Positions 17,186 to 24,944 of a stretch of 64,000 nt of DNA are shown here, piece after piece (the first letter of the stretch is position 1; every line of letters begins with the position of its first letter). The notes below the pieces were generated by a model, which saw only the letters and a list, made by a program, of their open reading frames with translations, was not told where the DNA came from and searched no databases. A program made the translations under genes and the position numbers. The stretch lies in the NCBI GenBank assembly GCA_965221295.1, contig OZ244879.1, positions 620,001 through 684,000 on the forward strand, written 5' to 3'. The stretch comes from Bin87 sp965221295 (GTDB lineage Bacteria > Chloroflexota > Dehalococcoidia > Lucifugimonadales > UBA3495).

Positions 17186-18367
17186 ATGACCGCGCCATCC
17201 ATCAGTTTCAAGCTCTTCGCCACCGACGGCGCTGCCCGGACGGGCCAGATTACCACGCCCCATGGCTCTGCGCAAACGCCGCTATTCATGCCAGTGGCGA
17301 CCCAGGGAACCGTAAAGGGGCTGACCTTCGAAGAGGTGCGAGGCCTGGGGGCCGAAATAACCCTCAGCAACGCCTATCACCTGTACCTGCGCCCGGGCGT
17401 CCAGCGCGTGCGGGAAGCCGGCGGCCTGCACCAATTCATGGGATGGCCGGGTCCGATTCTGACCGACAGCGGTGGCTACCAGGCGTTCAGCATGGGGTCA
17501 TTGCGCAAGGTTGACGACGCTGGCATTGCCTTTCAATCTCACATCGATGGTAGCCGTCACTTCTTCACCCCTCAATCGGCAATTGCCAACCAGCGCGACA
17601 TCGGCGCCGACATCATAATGTGCTTCGACCAGTGCGTGTTCTCCGCCGGCGATCGTGACACCGTGCGCGACGCCATGCAACGCACCCATCGCTGGGCGCT
17701 GGAGTGCTACGACGCCCACGTCGTCGGGCCCACGGTGGACCGGCAGGCGCTCTTTGGGATCGTCCAGGGCGGCACGGATTCAGAGCTGCGGGCCGAATCC
17801 ACCGAGTTCATCGCCAACATCCCCTTTGACGGCCTCGCCATCGGCGGGCTGGCGGTGGGTGAAACCAAGGCTGAAATGCACGCTGTAACGCGCCTGGTGT
17901 GCGACGGCCTGCCTAGCGATAAACCCCGTTACCTCATGGGCGTGGGCTCGCCGGAGGATTTGGTCAACTCGGTGGCCCTGGGGGTGGACATGTTCGATTG
18001 CGTCCTGCCCACCAGGGTGGCCCGCAACGGCGCCCTGTTCACGCCAGCCGGACGGGTCAACATCGCCAACCGCCGTTACGCCGAAGATGACGACCCGCTG
18101 GACGGCGATTGCGACTGCTACACCTGCTCCAACTACTCCGCGGCGTACCTGCGCCACCTCTTCAAAGCCCGCGAATTGCTGGGCCCGCGGCTGGCTTCGA
18201 TCCACAATCTGCGGTTCATCATCAGGCTGATGTCTGACCTGAGGGAGGCCATATCCGCCGGCCGGTTCGAGCGTTTCCGGGATGATTTCCTCGCCAACTA
18301 CCAACCCACGGATGAAACCCGGCGTCAAACCCAAAAGCGCCGCTGGGTGGTTGCGCGCGGGATCTGA
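17186..18367 (+). CDS. tgt: tRNA-guanine transglycosylase (queuine tRNA-ribosyltransferase)
   Basis: Exchanges guanine 34 in GUN-anticodon tRNAs for the queuosine precursor preQ1. Start ATG 17186 (MTAPSISFKLF) fits family N-termini; the upstream in-frame extension is not conserved-looking. The 393-residue product has TPLFMPVATQGTVKGL, the catalytic block LTDSGGYQAFSMG, CFDQC, GIVQGG, the second catalytic aspartate region DMFDCVLPTRVARNGALFT, and the zinc site CDCYTC...H at the C-terminus. The usual DSGGFQ is DSGGYQ, a mild change. No other queuosine gene lies nearby. The upstream region shows no clear ribosome site. Confidence 0.95.
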   Translation: MTAPSISFKLFATDGAARTGQITTPHGSAQTPLFMPVATQGTVKGLTFEEVRGLGAEITLSNAYHLYLRPGVQRVREAGGLHQFMGWPGPILTDSGGYQAFSMGSLRKVDDAGIAFQSHIDGSRHFFTPQSAIANQRDIGADIIMCFDQCVFSAGDRDTVRDAMQRTHRWALECYDAHVVGPTVDRQALFGIVQGGTDSELRAESTEFIANIPFDGLAIGGLAVGETKAEMHAVTRLVCDGLPSDKPRYLMGVGSPEDLVNSVALGVDMFDCVLPTRVARNGALFTPAGRVNIANRRYAEDDDPLDGDCDCYTCSNYSAAYLRHLFKARELLGPRLASIHNLRFIIRLMSDLREAISAGRFERFRDDFLANYQPTDETRRQTQKRRWVVARGI

Positions 18368-18440
18368 TCTGTTTTCACATGCCGATGGGCGCGGGCCGGG
18401 CCGTGCCTGGGCCTGCACCGGGCATCGGCCTGCGCTGGGA

Positions 18441-19007
18441 TTAGGCAGCGACCCCCTGCAACGCGGCTACGATGTCCGGCATCACCGAATCGACCCGGCG
18501 CTCGATGGCCTCGGGATCCAGCGCCGCCACCGGATGTTGCAGATACACCGAACCGGCGTAGTCGGCCCGGCCGAGGGACACGATGTGCTGCTCTGCCGCG
18601 GTTCGGAAAGCCTGCGTGTGCACCACCACCGTCTTCACGCCACGGTCTTCGAGTTCCACCGCGTCGCGCAAACTGCGCGCCACACAGCTTCCTCAATCGC
18701 CAATCGCCGTCACCACGAAGTCGCACTCCGCCAATTGGTCGATGATGTCAGGCGCGGCGGGAGCCGAGAATACCCACTTGGATAGCGTCACGGTTTCGTC
18801 AATTCCGTACCCGTCGGATAGCCTCCGCCGGATCGCTTCCAGTATGACGTCGGCGTTGCCCTTCCGGTTGTCCAGGAACCCGCCGGTCAGGCCCTCCAGG
18901 GTCTCCAACGGATTTGCCCGCCGGCGTTCCGGCTCCTCCTGGCGATCCGTGGGGTCCACCAGGCCCAACTCGGCCATGCGCGTTAGTGAATCGGCCATCT
19001 CAACCAT
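18441..19007 (-). CDS. UGSC-family selenoprotein (in-frame TGA read as selenocysteine)
   Basis: On the minus strand two abutting frames form one protein if the TGA at 18693-18695 is read through. The junction reads FVVTAIGD-TGA-GSCVARSLRDA, which is exactly the U-G-S-C signature of the UGSC family of selenoproteins, known from marine metagenomes. The same frame continues for 80 more residues (VVVHTQAFRTAAEQHI...). Total length is about 188 residues from ATG 19007; a TTG at 19028 and an ATG at 18998 are alternatives. A hairpin begins 13 nt after the TGA with a GUU apical loop, as in bacterial SECIS elements. The family's biochemical role is not established; a thiol/selenol redox function is inferred from the Sec/Cys pair. 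A Sec tRNA and selA/selB/selD are not in this window. Confidence 0.85.
18665..18695 (-). promoter_or_regulatory. SECIS-like hairpin following the UGA codon
   Basis: Immediately downstream of the TGA, after 13 nt, the minus strand forms CGCGCA-GTT-TGCGCG, a 6-bp stem with a GU-containing loop. After one G-A mismatch the stem extends by about four further pairs. Position, stem length and loop GU match the general layout of bacterial SECIS elements bound by SelB. Confidence 0.65.
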
Positions 19008-19009
19008 CC

Positions 19010-19085
19010 TGCGAACTGTGTTCGTCAATGCGGTTCGTCGTCAATGCGGTTCAGCATCAATGCAGTCCGTCGCCAAAGCATTCCG
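19010..19085. repeat. Short tandem repeats between the UGSC gene and its neighbour
   Basis: About four degenerate 13-16-bp units of the GTTCGTCAATGCG type lie in the 70-bp spacer, overlapping the possible TTG start of the UGSC gene. They belong to the same class of short repeats seen elsewhere in the window. Confidence 0.6.
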
Positions 19086-19098
19086 TTGGCGATGCGCA

Positions 19099-20160
19099 TC
19101 AGTTTACCAGGGCCGAGGTGATCCGCGATCCCCACCCGGGGATATACACGGAATGCCGTCCGGGTCCCCCGGCAACCATTATATGGATATCTTCTGGGCG
19201 GCGCACCAGGGGAACCATGGCGTCGTCGTCATCGCGATCGATCCAGCGCGGCCACAGGGTATTCCGGTGGGTGTGGCGGCCGTGGATGCCGCCCAGCTTC
19301 AGCAGCGACAGCGGTTGCCGCGCCAGCTCGTACAGGTAGGAACGCGCGTCGTTCTTGCTCCATCCGGCGCCGGCGATGATCTCGGCGTGTTCCGGGCCCA
19401 GGATCAGCAGCACGTCGCCCATCACGTTGATGTTGTTGCATCCTGGAATAGCCATCGAAACGGCGAAGGTCGTCAGCAGGTCCCTGGGATTGTCGGCTCC
19501 GTGGTTGTTCAGGTTGTGCGGAGCCTCGGCGGGATGCGTCGTCACCACCGACTGCTGGGCGTCGTAGCCCCGTTCCACGTGGTACGGTTCCCACGGGTTG
19601 GCCGCCTCGTTTTCGGCGATGCAGTAGGTGAACTTCCCCGGATGCCCAAAGGTGGCCCGGTCTTCGTCCCCGGGCAACGCGCCGCCCAGGTTGGTCAACG
19701 CCAATTTGACGGCCCGGCCGATGGTGGCGTTGGCCCGGTTGCCCTGTCCGAAGCAGTTGCCCCCGGAGTTCATCTCCAACTCGTTGGCGATTGGTCCGTT
19801 CACCACCACCAAGGGCGTGGCGATGTGGGTGGAACACTGCACCGAGGCCAGGTTGAAGCGCGGCAGCAGCAAAGCCTCGATGGCCGCGATGACCACCGGA
19901 AAATAGTCCGGCAGGCATCCCGCCATCACCGCGTTGGCCGCCAGCTTTTCCACCGTGGCGCGCCCGCCCCGGGGCGGAACGACGCCCACAGTCTCCAGCG
20001 CCGACCGGCCCGAGGCCTCCACGAAGGCGCGCACCCGTTCCACGGTGGGCGGAACCACAGGCAACCCGTCCGTCCATCCCGCTTCGTAAGCCAGGGCCAG
20101 GGCTTCGTCATCTTGGTAGATTGGCCCAGATTCGTTCGCAGATTCATTCATCGCCGTCAC
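19099..20160 (-). CDS. Unknown protein encoded with the UGSC selenoprotein
   Basis: A 353-residue protein, probably soluble; starts at GTG 20160 or ATG 20151, neither with a clear ribosome site. Conserved-looking blocks are TDGLPVVPPTVERVRAF near the N-terminus, a glycine/asparagine-rich middle (MNSGGNCFGQGNRANATIGRA), two cysteines in PGCNN and TYCIAEN, and HGRHTH near the C-terminus. It precedes the UGSC gene by about 90 bp on the same strand. I recall proteins of this type accompanying UGSC genes, but I cannot name a function. The many Asn, Cys and His residues would suit metal or cofactor binding; that is speculation. Confidence 0.75.
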   Translation of the reverse strand: MTAMNESANESGPIYQDDEALALAYEAGWTDGLPVVPPTVERVRAFVEASGRSALETVGVVPPRGGRATVEKLAANAVMAGCLPDYFPVVIAAIEALLLPRFNLASVQCSTHIATPLVVVNGPIANELEMNSGGNCFGQGNRANATIGRAVKLALTNLGGALPGDEDRATFGHPGKFTYCIAENEAANPWEPYHVERGYDAQQSVVTTHPAEAPHNLNNHGADNPRDLLTTFAVSMAIPGCNNINVMGDVLLILGPEHAEIIAGAGWSKNDARSYLYELARQPLSLLKLGGIHGRHTHRNTLWPRWIDRDDDDAMVPLVRRPEDIHIMVAGGPGRHSVYIPGWGSRITSALVN

Positions 20161-20329
20161 GCATCGTCAGCCAGAGACATGGTTGGGCATCTGGCTGCCG
20201 AGGGCCCGGCTGGCGCCGCCAGCCGCGCGGGTTTATTCGGTTCGCGGCGCCGTTGGCATGTCGATGCGCGCTCTCGCCGCCGCGACCTCCCGGTTTTCGG
20301 AGCCGTCTTGTTTCCAGAGCCGCCTTGCA

Positions 20330-21433
20330 TCAATAGACCTTGTATTCCTCAAGAACCGCCGCGTCCAGGCGCAGGCCCAGGCCCGGCTCGTTGGGAGCGA
20401 TGATTTCACCGCCGTCCCATGCCGGCAAAACGCTGTTCAACCGGTAGTACACCGGGTCTCTCTCCTCCTCGAACACCTCCACGAACAGGCCATGGGCGTG
20501 GGCGGGAAGCAACTGCACCGCCAGTTGCGGTTCCTCATGGTGCGCCATGCGGACGCCGCGCATCTGAGCGGCCCCGGCCACGCGCCGCCATTCCGAAATG
20601 CCGCCGCAGATGGCCGCGTCGATGTTCAGAATGTCCACTGCCTCGGTGTCCATGAGGCGCTGACCGCCCCACGAGCTGCTCTCCCCCTGGCCGGCGGCAA
20701 CGGGAACCCCCGTGCGCAGGCGAACCTGGCGCATGTCGTGGTCAGCGTTCTGCCAGCGACACGGCTCTTCGAGCCAGGCAATGCCCATCTCCTTGGCCGG
20801 CGCCGCAAATTCCAACGCTTCTTCCAGCGTCCAGGCCTGGTTGGCGTCGCACACGATTATGAAGTCGTCGCCCAGGGCATCTCGAATCGCCCGCACCCGC
20901 AGCAGGTCGTCGGGCACGGCCACGCCGCCCACCTTCAGCTTGACGCCGCCGATGCCTCGTTGCCGCTGATGCAGCAGGTCTTCCACCATGAAGGCGGTAT
21001 CCCGTCCCTGCACGTAGTAGGCGAACCGCACCACGGGCGACCGGTCGGCGTACCCGCCCAGCATCGTTCGCACGGGAACCCCCAGGGCTTTGCCGGCGAT
21101 GTCCCACAGCGCGATGTCAATGGCGGCAATGGCCCGCATGGCGATTGCTTTGTTGCCGATGCGGGGAGTCAGGGCGAACATCTGCTGCCAGCATCGCTCA
21201 ATGGCCATCGGGTCCTCGCCCATCACGGCTTCCGCCATGGGGCCCACCACCAGGTCCTTCAGCAGTTGGTATCCGGCGCGTTCATCCCCGGAATAGACCT
21301 CGCTGACCAGTCCCTCGTCGGTATGAACGCGCGTAACGATGGCGCAGCGTGATTCAATCTGGTACACGCTGCCGCTGAATCTGGCGCTCAGTGGGAAGCG
21401 GACGATGTCCGCCTCCACGTTGGTTATTCGCAT
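20330..21433 (-). CDS. Enolase-superfamily enzyme (mandelate racemase/muconate lactonizing type)
   Basis: Members abstract a proton alpha to a carboxylate using a Mg2+ ion, most often acting as sugar-acid dehydratases, epimerases or cycloisomerases. The 367-residue protein starts at ATG 21433 after GGGAGGCGGCAG. The N-terminal capping domain is followed by a barrel with KLKVGG (catalytic Lys), CDANQAW (first Mg ligand Asp), LEEP (second ligand Glu), AGQGE (third ligand Glu) and HHEEPQ (possible catalytic His). The His near the end and the KxK motif suit the MLE/MR subgroup. It lies upstream of the UGSC pair on the same strand with a 169-bp gap; a functional link is unproven. The exact substrate cannot be assigned. 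Confidence 0.85.
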   Translation of the reverse strand: MRITNVEADIVRFPLSARFSGSVYQIESRCAIVTRVHTDEGLVSEVYSGDERAGYQLLKDLVVGPMAEAVMGEDPMAIERCWQQMFALTPRIGNKAIAMRAIAAIDIALWDIAGKALGVPVRTMLGGYADRSPVVRFAYYVQGRDTAFMVEDLLHQRQRGIGGVKLKVGGVAVPDDLLRVRAIRDALGDDFIIVCDANQAWTLEEALEFAAPAKEMGIAWLEEPCRWQNADHDMRQVRLRTGVPVAAGQGESSSWGGQRLMDTEAVDILNIDAAICGGISEWRRVAGAAQMRGVRMAHHEEPQLAVQLLPAHAHGLFVEVFEEERDPVYYRLNSVLPAWDGGEIIAPNEPGLGLRLDAAVLEEYKVY

Positions 21434-21524
21434 ATTCTGCCGCCTCCCGGCGCGATGGATCGCCCTGAATTATACCCTCAGCAGACCCGCTCAGCAGCCT
21501 CGCTGGTTGGGGCCACTTCGTAGT

Positions 21525-21594
21525 TATTGGTAAATTCGGCGGCGATGTTACAATTCGATAGTAGCCGCCCGGCGAGGCGTCGAATTTACCAATA
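21525..21594. promoter_or_regulatory. Perfect 14-bp inverted repeat upstream of htpX
   Basis: TATTGGTAAATTCG at 21525-21538 is repeated in exact inverse at 21581-21594, with a nested GGCGGC/GCCGCC pair and an AT-rich TTACAATTC in the 42-bp centre. The arms lie 53 bp before the htpX start. They could be operator sites flanking a promoter, or a long RNA hairpin. Confidence 0.65.
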
Positions 21595-21646
21595 TTGGAC
21601 AAACACCGCGCGGACACAAAACCCACGGAGACAACACGAGGAAGCC

Positions 21647-22606
21647 ATGAACACTCTCAAGACCTTCTTCCTGCTGATGGTTTTGACCGGCATGCTCCTG
21701 CTGATCGGCGCCGCCATCGGCGGTCAGGCCGGCCTGATCATCGCGCTGATGTTCGCATTGGCCATGAACTTTGGCGCGTACTGGTTCAGCGACAAAATCG
21801 CGCTCAGCATGACCCACGCCAAACCCATCACCCGGGAGGACGACCCCGAGTTCTACGACCTGGTGGAAGAACAAGCCCGCCTGGCCAACATGCCCATGCC
21901 CAAAGTGTACGAAATCGATTCGGATTCGCCCAACGCCTTCGCCACCGGCCGCAATCCCCAGAACGCCGCGGTCGCGGCCACCACCGGCATCCGGCGCCTA
22001 CTGACGCGGGACGAGCTGGCCGGCGTCATGGCGCACGAGATGGCCCACGTCGGCAACCGCGACACTCTGATTATGGCCACCGTCGCCACCATCGCCGGAG
22101 CGATTTCCATGCTGGCGTTCATGGCCCAGTTCGCGGCGATATTCGGCAGCTTCGGCGGCCACCACGACGATGAAGAGGGCGGAGGCGGCGGCAACATGAT
22201 CAGTTTGCTCATCATCGCCATCGTCATGCCCATCGCGGCCACGTTGATCCGCTTGGCCATCTCCCGCGCCCGCGAGTACCAAGCCGACCAGACCGGCGCC
22301 CACAACTGCGGCGACCCGGAGGCGCTGGCCCGGGCCCTGGAAAAGCTGGAAATGGGCGCCGAGATCCGGCCCATGAAGGTCAACGAGGCGGCTTCTCACC
22401 TGTTCATCGTCAATCCGTTGAGCGGCAGGTCCATGGCACGCCTCTTTTCGACGCATCCGCCCACCGAAGAGCGGGCGCGACGCCTGCGCGCCATGAACGC
22501 GCGGCCCAGGTTCGATGCCTACGATGCGTCGGGATTCGACGCGCCAGCAGGCAACAACCAACCCAACTACGAAATCCCAGACAGCAACGACCGCCCCAAT
22601 TTCTGA
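21647..22606 (+). CDS. htpX: Membrane zinc metalloprotease HtpX
   Basis: M48-family membrane protease that degrades misfolded membrane proteins under stress. Start ATG 21647 follows ACGAGGAAGCC. Two N-terminal transmembrane helices (FFLLMVLTGMLLLIGAAIG; GLIIALMFALAMNFGAYWF) are followed by the zinc motif HEMAHVGNRD (HExxH, about residue 129) and, after two further hydrophobic segments, the third zinc ligand in REYQADQTGA. The loop GGHHDDEEGGGGGN lies between helices three and four, as in HtpX. The acidic Asn-rich tail is short. The 319-residue length is a little above the usual 290. The upstream 14-bp inverted repeat may regulate it. Confidence 0.95.
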   Translation: MNTLKTFFLLMVLTGMLLLIGAAIGGQAGLIIALMFALAMNFGAYWFSDKIALSMTHAKPITREDDPEFYDLVEEQARLANMPMPKVYEIDSDSPNAFATGRNPQNAAVAATTGIRRLLTRDELAGVMAHEMAHVGNRDTLIMATVATIAGAISMLAFMAQFAAIFGSFGGHHDDEEGGGGGNMISLLIIAIVMPIAATLIRLAISRAREYQADQTGAHNCGDPEALARALEKLEMGAEIRPMKVNEAASHLFIVNPLSGRSMARLFSTHPPTEERARRLRAMNARPRFDAYDASGFDAPAGNNQPNYEIPDSNDRPNF

Positions 22607-22641
22607 CGAAGGGATAGCCGCGGCCTGACTCGAGCGTTTTC

Positions 22642-23751
22642 ATGCGACACCGCAGCAAAAAAGCCGAGAGGGAGATGAATGAGCGCAGTCATGAGCAATG
22701 GCGAAACGCTGGGCAAAGGTGCTTGATGGAAGGCATCGCAACGCCCAGAGGCGCTGCGCCGCACTATTGCCAAGGACGGGGCATACCAATCGGATCCCAT
22801 ACGATACCTGCCAATGTCATCAGACGCGTATCCGGAGACCACAAGCAGGTCGTTGCGTTCGTACCGCGCGTCGATTTAGACCGCTGGTCGCCGCGCGAAA
22901 CAGTTGGACCCGCTTTTCCAGATACTCCTGTGGGTGCGGCTACTGTCGGGCGTTACGCCTGCGCATGGCATGATCAGTGGTTTAACCCCATCGATACCCT
23001 GCCGTATCGATTGGTAGAAGACAGTTCGACAGCAATGCGGATTGCGTTGCGCGCAACCTCAATGGCGTATTTCCTGGCCGAACGCAGCCACGACTTGTAC
23101 CAAAAGCGGTCAGATTATTGCCAGCAAGCATCGCGACCGGCTCCGTTACGACCGCAAGAATGCGGCTGTCTTGAACAGTGGGAGATTGATCACAAAAAGG
23201 ATCGTGAACGTGCCGAGGCGCTCGAAAAGCACACTCTCCCGGTATTGGCGCAAGAGGTCGAACAACTCGTGGATCTCGCTCGAAACGAGCGATGGTCAGA
23301 AATCGTCGCGAATGAGACTTTCCTGCCGGGGCAGCCTTCCATGGGCGGCACCGCATTATGGCGGCCTCTTTATAGTGGCGACCCGATCACCCTGACCATA
23401 ATTCCAGAAAGCGCTGGACACCGGATTTTCGTCACCCACCATAGGAAGCTCACCAACGTGGTTCAGGGGGTGGTTGGGGCGCTGATGGGACAATATGCCA
23501 AAGCCGGCAGGACAAGGTTGCTTTCAGAGATCGCCCTGCAACAGCATCACGCCATGTTCATCCTCAAGCCCAAGTGGGAATCCATGAGCGCGTCAGATCA
23601 GGAGGCAGTTAAGGAAATCGTCAAAGAAATGGGATCTCCGGTCCCTCCGATCTCGATTCGGAAAAACCCCCTGAAGTGGTTGCGGAGCCCCAGATCCTGG
23701 CCGCTACGGGAAGACCCACGGGTGCCGGATCTTTTCTCGGCGGCCGATTAA
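22642..23751 (+). CDS. Unknown protein with a treble-clef (HNH-like) N-terminus
   Basis: A 369-residue protein of uncertain function. The N-terminal pattern C...C...GSHTIPANVI and then CAWHDQWFNPID resembles a group of hypothetical proteins with a SHxI...KHDxxxFxPIE motif, probably a treble-clef zinc fold related to HNH nucleases. A second Cys pair occurs in QECGCLEQW. The rest lacks membrane segments. Start is ATG 22642 (poor ribosome site) or ATG 22675. It lies 35 bp after htpX, but its lower apparent GC and more even codon use suggest a foreign origin. No nuclease active site can be assigned with confidence. Confidence 0.6.
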   Translation: MRHRSKKAEREMNERSHEQWRNAGQRCLMEGIATPRGAAPHYCQGRGIPIGSHTIPANVIRRVSGDHKQVVAFVPRVDLDRWSPRETVGPAFPDTPVGAATVGRYACAWHDQWFNPIDTLPYRLVEDSSTAMRIALRATSMAYFLAERSHDLYQKRSDYCQQASRPAPLRPQECGCLEQWEIDHKKDRERAEALEKHTLPVLAQEVEQLVDLARNERWSEIVANETFLPGQPSMGGTALWRPLYSGDPITLTIIPESAGHRIFVTHHRKLTNVVQGVVGALMGQYAKAGRTRLLSEIALQQHHAMFILKPKWESMSASDQEAVKEIVKEMGSPVPPISIRKNPLKWLRSPRSWPLREDPRVPDLFSAAD

Positions 23752-23803
23752 TCTCGCCAGGCTTCAGGACATCGCGTTGCGTTGCCGGGGTCCTACGATT
23801 GGG

Positions 23804-24754
23804 TCAGAAAATCGCGATGGGGTTCACGGGGCTGCCGGTTACGTTGCGCAGCCGCAGGGCGCCGATGGACAGCATGAACTCGTGGCGGTTGTGCCGATCT
23901 GCAGCCTCTGCCAGCTCTTCCAGATTGGCGTTGTCGATCAGCCACACGCCCAGGTACACCAGGCAGGCGATGTGCAGCGGCGACACGATGTTGGCGTACT
24001 CGTTGGGCCGGATGTCGTTGGACGTGTCCGTGCCGAGCATGGCGACGCCTCGTTCCTTGAACCATGGCGCGCAGGCCACGTGGCAGGCGACGCTGGGTTC
24101 GCTGGGCGGCAACGGCCCTTCCACCAGCCGGCGCCGGTAGTTCCCCGTCCGCACCAGCATAATGTCGCCAGATTCCACGGTTACTCCGTGATCGCGTTCC
24201 GCCGCGTCCAGATCCTCGGGCATCACCGGCGCGTTGGGCGGAAGCCAGTCCACGCCTCGGACCTTGGCGATGTCCAGCAGGACGCCCCGGCTCACCAGGC
24301 CCTGGGCGGTCAGGTCTATGGCGTGGCTCTGGGCGCCTTCCCGAGATGTGACCACTGCCGCCGGAATCCCGTTGTACATCAGGCCGTCGTAGGAGTAGTG
24401 CGACAACGCGTCGATGTGGGTGATGGTTTGCCCATGGAAAACCATCCCGATGAACTCAGCGGCGCCGCGCCGGGAATTGCGCCGCTCCAGCGGGTCGGTG
24501 TCCCGTCCCTCGCCGCTGTCCACCATGAACCGCTGCACCTGGTAGCTGATGTCAGGCGCCATATCGGTGGTGATGGGCCGGGCGCAACTGACCGTTTCGC
24601 CGGTTTGAACCAGGGCGGCCGCCTGCGTCCGCTTGGCCTGGGTAATCAGGTTCAGCGCGCCCAATTGGTCCTGCTGGCCCCAGCGACCCCAATTGTTCTC
24701 GCTGCGGTACCACTCCAACACTTCTGCCTCAGTTGGCGCTCCCGAAAATGCCAT
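23804..24754 (-). CDS. Cyclase-family (kynurenine-formamidase-like) metal hydrolase
   Basis: The family fold hydrolyses amide bonds, as in N-formylkynurenine formamidase. The 316-residue protein starts at ATG 24754 after CGGAGGGAAAC. The metal site is visible as HGQTITHIDALSHY, the counterpart of HGTHxDxPxH, with a further acidic GVAMLGTDTSND region and a C-terminal WLIDNANLEELA. Its long N-terminal section (ENNWGRWGQQDQLGALNLI) matches the longer subgroup often annotated simply as cyclase. Neighbours give no pathway clue: a stop-to-stop arrangement with the treble-clef gene on one side and fmt on the other. Confidence 0.85.
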   Translation of the reverse strand: MAFSGAPTEAEVLEWYRSENNWGRWGQQDQLGALNLITQAKRTQAAALVQTGETVSCARPITTDMAPDISYQVQRFMVDSGEGRDTDPLERRNSRRGAAEFIGMVFHGQTITHIDALSHYSYDGLMYNGIPAAVVTSREGAQSHAIDLTAQGLVSRGVLLDIAKVRGVDWLPPNAPVMPEDLDAAERDHGVTVESGDIMLVRTGNYRRRLVEGPLPPSEPSVACHVACAPWFKERGVAMLGTDTSNDIRPNEYANIVSPLHIACLVYLGVWLIDNANLEELAEAADRHNRHEFMLSIGALRLRNVTGSPVNPIAIF

Positions 24755-24944
24755 GTTTCCCTCCGTTTTCGATGCGCATTCGCCACACCGCCGCGGCGGG
24801 CGGTTGTGGCGGCATTCTACACCAACGTGAGGGATGGCCAGACAGCCACGCGGTCAAAGGCCGCCGCCGCGTGGAACGGGGTCGCGCCGCGCGATTAGGG
24901 CTGCGCCGTACGCTTGATGCGAGCCCGGCGCCCGACGCGGGTTC

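Noticed and set aside
18441..19007. Frameshifted or nonsense-mutated pseudogene instead of a selenoprotein
   Set aside because: Frame is kept through the TGA, codon pattern is gene-like on both sides, the stop falls exactly at the U of the UGSC signature, and a SECIS-like hairpin follows. A pseudogene remains possible only if Sec machinery is absent.
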